Assembly: GCA_965224065.1 (NCBI GenBank)
Contig: CBDCYF010000005.1
Location: 434,001 to 498,000 of the forward strand
DNA: 64,000 nt
Source of the DNA: JAOTZA01 sp965224065
GTDB taxonomy: Bacteria; Acidobacteriota; Thermoanaerobaculia; Multivoradales; JAHEKO01
Reading direction: 5' to 3'
Shown here: positions 63,245 to 64,000 of the stretch, piece by piece
Position numbering within the stretch: the first letter of the stretch is position 1
Layout: each line of letters begins with the position of its first letter
The notes under the pieces: generated by a model
Databases searched by the model: none
What the model was told of the DNA's origin: nothing
Seen by the model: only the letters and a program-made list of their open reading frames with translations
Made by a program: the position numbers and the translations under genes

Positions 63245-64000
63245 ATGTCAGAGGACGAGCGACACCCAGTTACTCTAGCTCCAGAAAACGACGGGACGCA
63301 GGAATCGGAGCATATCTGGGAACTCTCTCCCTGGGATACGTACTGGGGCCGACTCGTCTATCCCCTCCTGGTTGCAAACGGAGAGCGACGGCTCTTTCCC
63401 GTAGGGACAGCATTCAGCTTTAGCAAGCTGAACCACGTTGTCACGGCCCGTCACAATGTCGGGCACGCGCTCAGAAAGTTCCACCCAAACAGTCGTGAAT
63501 TCGTGCGGAAGGGGATTGAGGCCGCAAGAAACCGGAACGATCTCCATCACACGCCGCTAGTGATTTTGAGCCAAGGCCCGAATCCGCGGGTAGGACGTCC
63601 TACTTTGGACGTGAGGACGCTCAGTAGTATGCACCTCCACGAGAAAGACAGCTCGTCCCTTGAGGTGTCGGGGCCGACGGATCTTCTAGTTGGGAACATA
63701 CTGAGCGACGAGCACGCGGCGTTTCTTCCCCGGATGGTCCCGGTGGTCACCTTCGCTCCGCCGCGAATCGGTGAGATGGTGTACTGCGTCGGCTTCACAG
63801 ACATGACGACCCCCGAGGGCGGGCTATCAACTGATCATGGCGGCGGCGGCCTAGCTATGGCTGGGTTCGGCCAGCGCCTCCTCGCAGTCCGCGGTAGTGT
63901 CACGAACATCTTTGTGGACCGATTCACTAGAGGCTTCGGCGAAGGGCCTTGTTTCTCCGTCGACGTTGATGTCCCCGGGGGCCTCAGCGGTGGCCCAGTG
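63245..64000 (+). CDS. Trypsin-like serine protease, 3' truncated by window end
   Basis: A 252-codon open frame from ATG 63245 to the window edge, with no stop. FPVGTAFSFSKLNHVVTARH gives catalytic His70, TDLLVGN likely gives Asp146, and GGLSGGPV gives Ser248, so the triad of a trypsin-fold peptidase is complete. There is no signal peptide, suggesting a cytoplasmic enzyme, as in many protease-linked accessory or defence modules. Codon use (CTA, ACT, GTT, AGT, CCA) differs sharply from the rest of the window, a sign of recent transfer. No strong binding site is seen before the ATG. What lies downstream is outside the window. Confidence 0.8.
   Translation, partial: MSEDERHPVTLAPENDGTQESEHIWELSPWDTYWGRLVYPLLVANGERRLFPVGTAFSFSKLNHVVTARHNVGHALRKFHPNSREFVRKGIEAARNRNDLHHTPLVILSQGPNPRVGRPTLDVRTLSSMHLHEKDSSSLEVSGPTDLLVGNILSDEHAAFLPRMVPVVTFAPPRIGEMVYCVGFTDMTTPEGGLSTDHGGGGLAMAGFGQRLLAVRGSVTNIFVDRFTRGFGEGPCFSVDVDVPGGLSGGPV

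Overview
This is a high-GC bacterial chromosome segment, densely packed with housekeeping genes. Gene content points to a heterotrophic Gram-negative-type bacterium, most likely Acidobacteriota (for example the Thermoanaerobaculia side). The clues are a split B12 acyl-CoA mutase with acyl-CoA dehydrogenases, pyruvate:ferredoxin oxidoreductase, an IHF/HU gene followed by a MerR-like gene, and a biotin ligase carrying an extra C-terminal domain. The phylum is inferred, not proven.

Layout. (1) 1-10128, minus strand: a long translation/RNA operon rimP-nusA-infB-ylxP-rbfA-nrnA-truB-rpsO-pnp-(Nif3-like), with a clear sigma70-type promoter and a terminator hairpin in its leader. (2) 10268-13899, plus: DegP/HtrA protease, an NtrC-type regulator, pyrE, then a 159-bp nested inverted repeat. 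(3) 14156-19911: a small unknown protein, two acyl-CoA dehydrogenases, a two-part B12 mutase with an isobutyryl-CoA-mutase-like active site, and a response regulator. (4) 19933-33604, plus: birA fusion, comEC, miaA, hfq, TPR lipoprotein, CDP-alcohol phosphatidyltransferase, AI-2E exporter family, dnaE, CCA/poly(A) polymerase family, a secreted unknown protein, rsmD. (5) 33610-47000, minus: tRNA-Leu, then nuoA-E-F-G-H-J-K-L-M-N followed by rex and pncB. Exactly the quinone module genes nuoB, C, D and I are missing, and a Rex-type operator lies just upstream of nuoA. (6) 47099-51246, plus: RNase R, a lipoprotein, Der GTPase. (7) 51296-61815: PFOR with a dihydroorotate-dehydrogenase-like partner, CBS protein, small DUF6457-like protein, class V aminotransferase, secreted intradiol-dioxygenase-like protein, and a dgcN-dgcA-like pair for D-glutamate catabolism; REP-like palindromes lie between genes. 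(8) 61989-62961: IHF/HU-family gene, MerR-like gene, tRNA-Pro. (9) 62962-64000: sequence of different composition, with a truncated trypsin-like protease, probably the edge of a genomic island at tRNA-Pro.

The most interesting systems are the self-contained NADH-redox circuit (Rex operator, complex I operon, rex, pncB), the apparent attenuator of the nusA operon, the ICM-like mutase module, several genes with -10 boxes abutting the start codon, and the tRNA-Pro island edge. Gene starts were adjusted from longest open frames using ribosome binding sites, stop/start overlaps and family lengths. No gap between genes exceeds about 300 bases.
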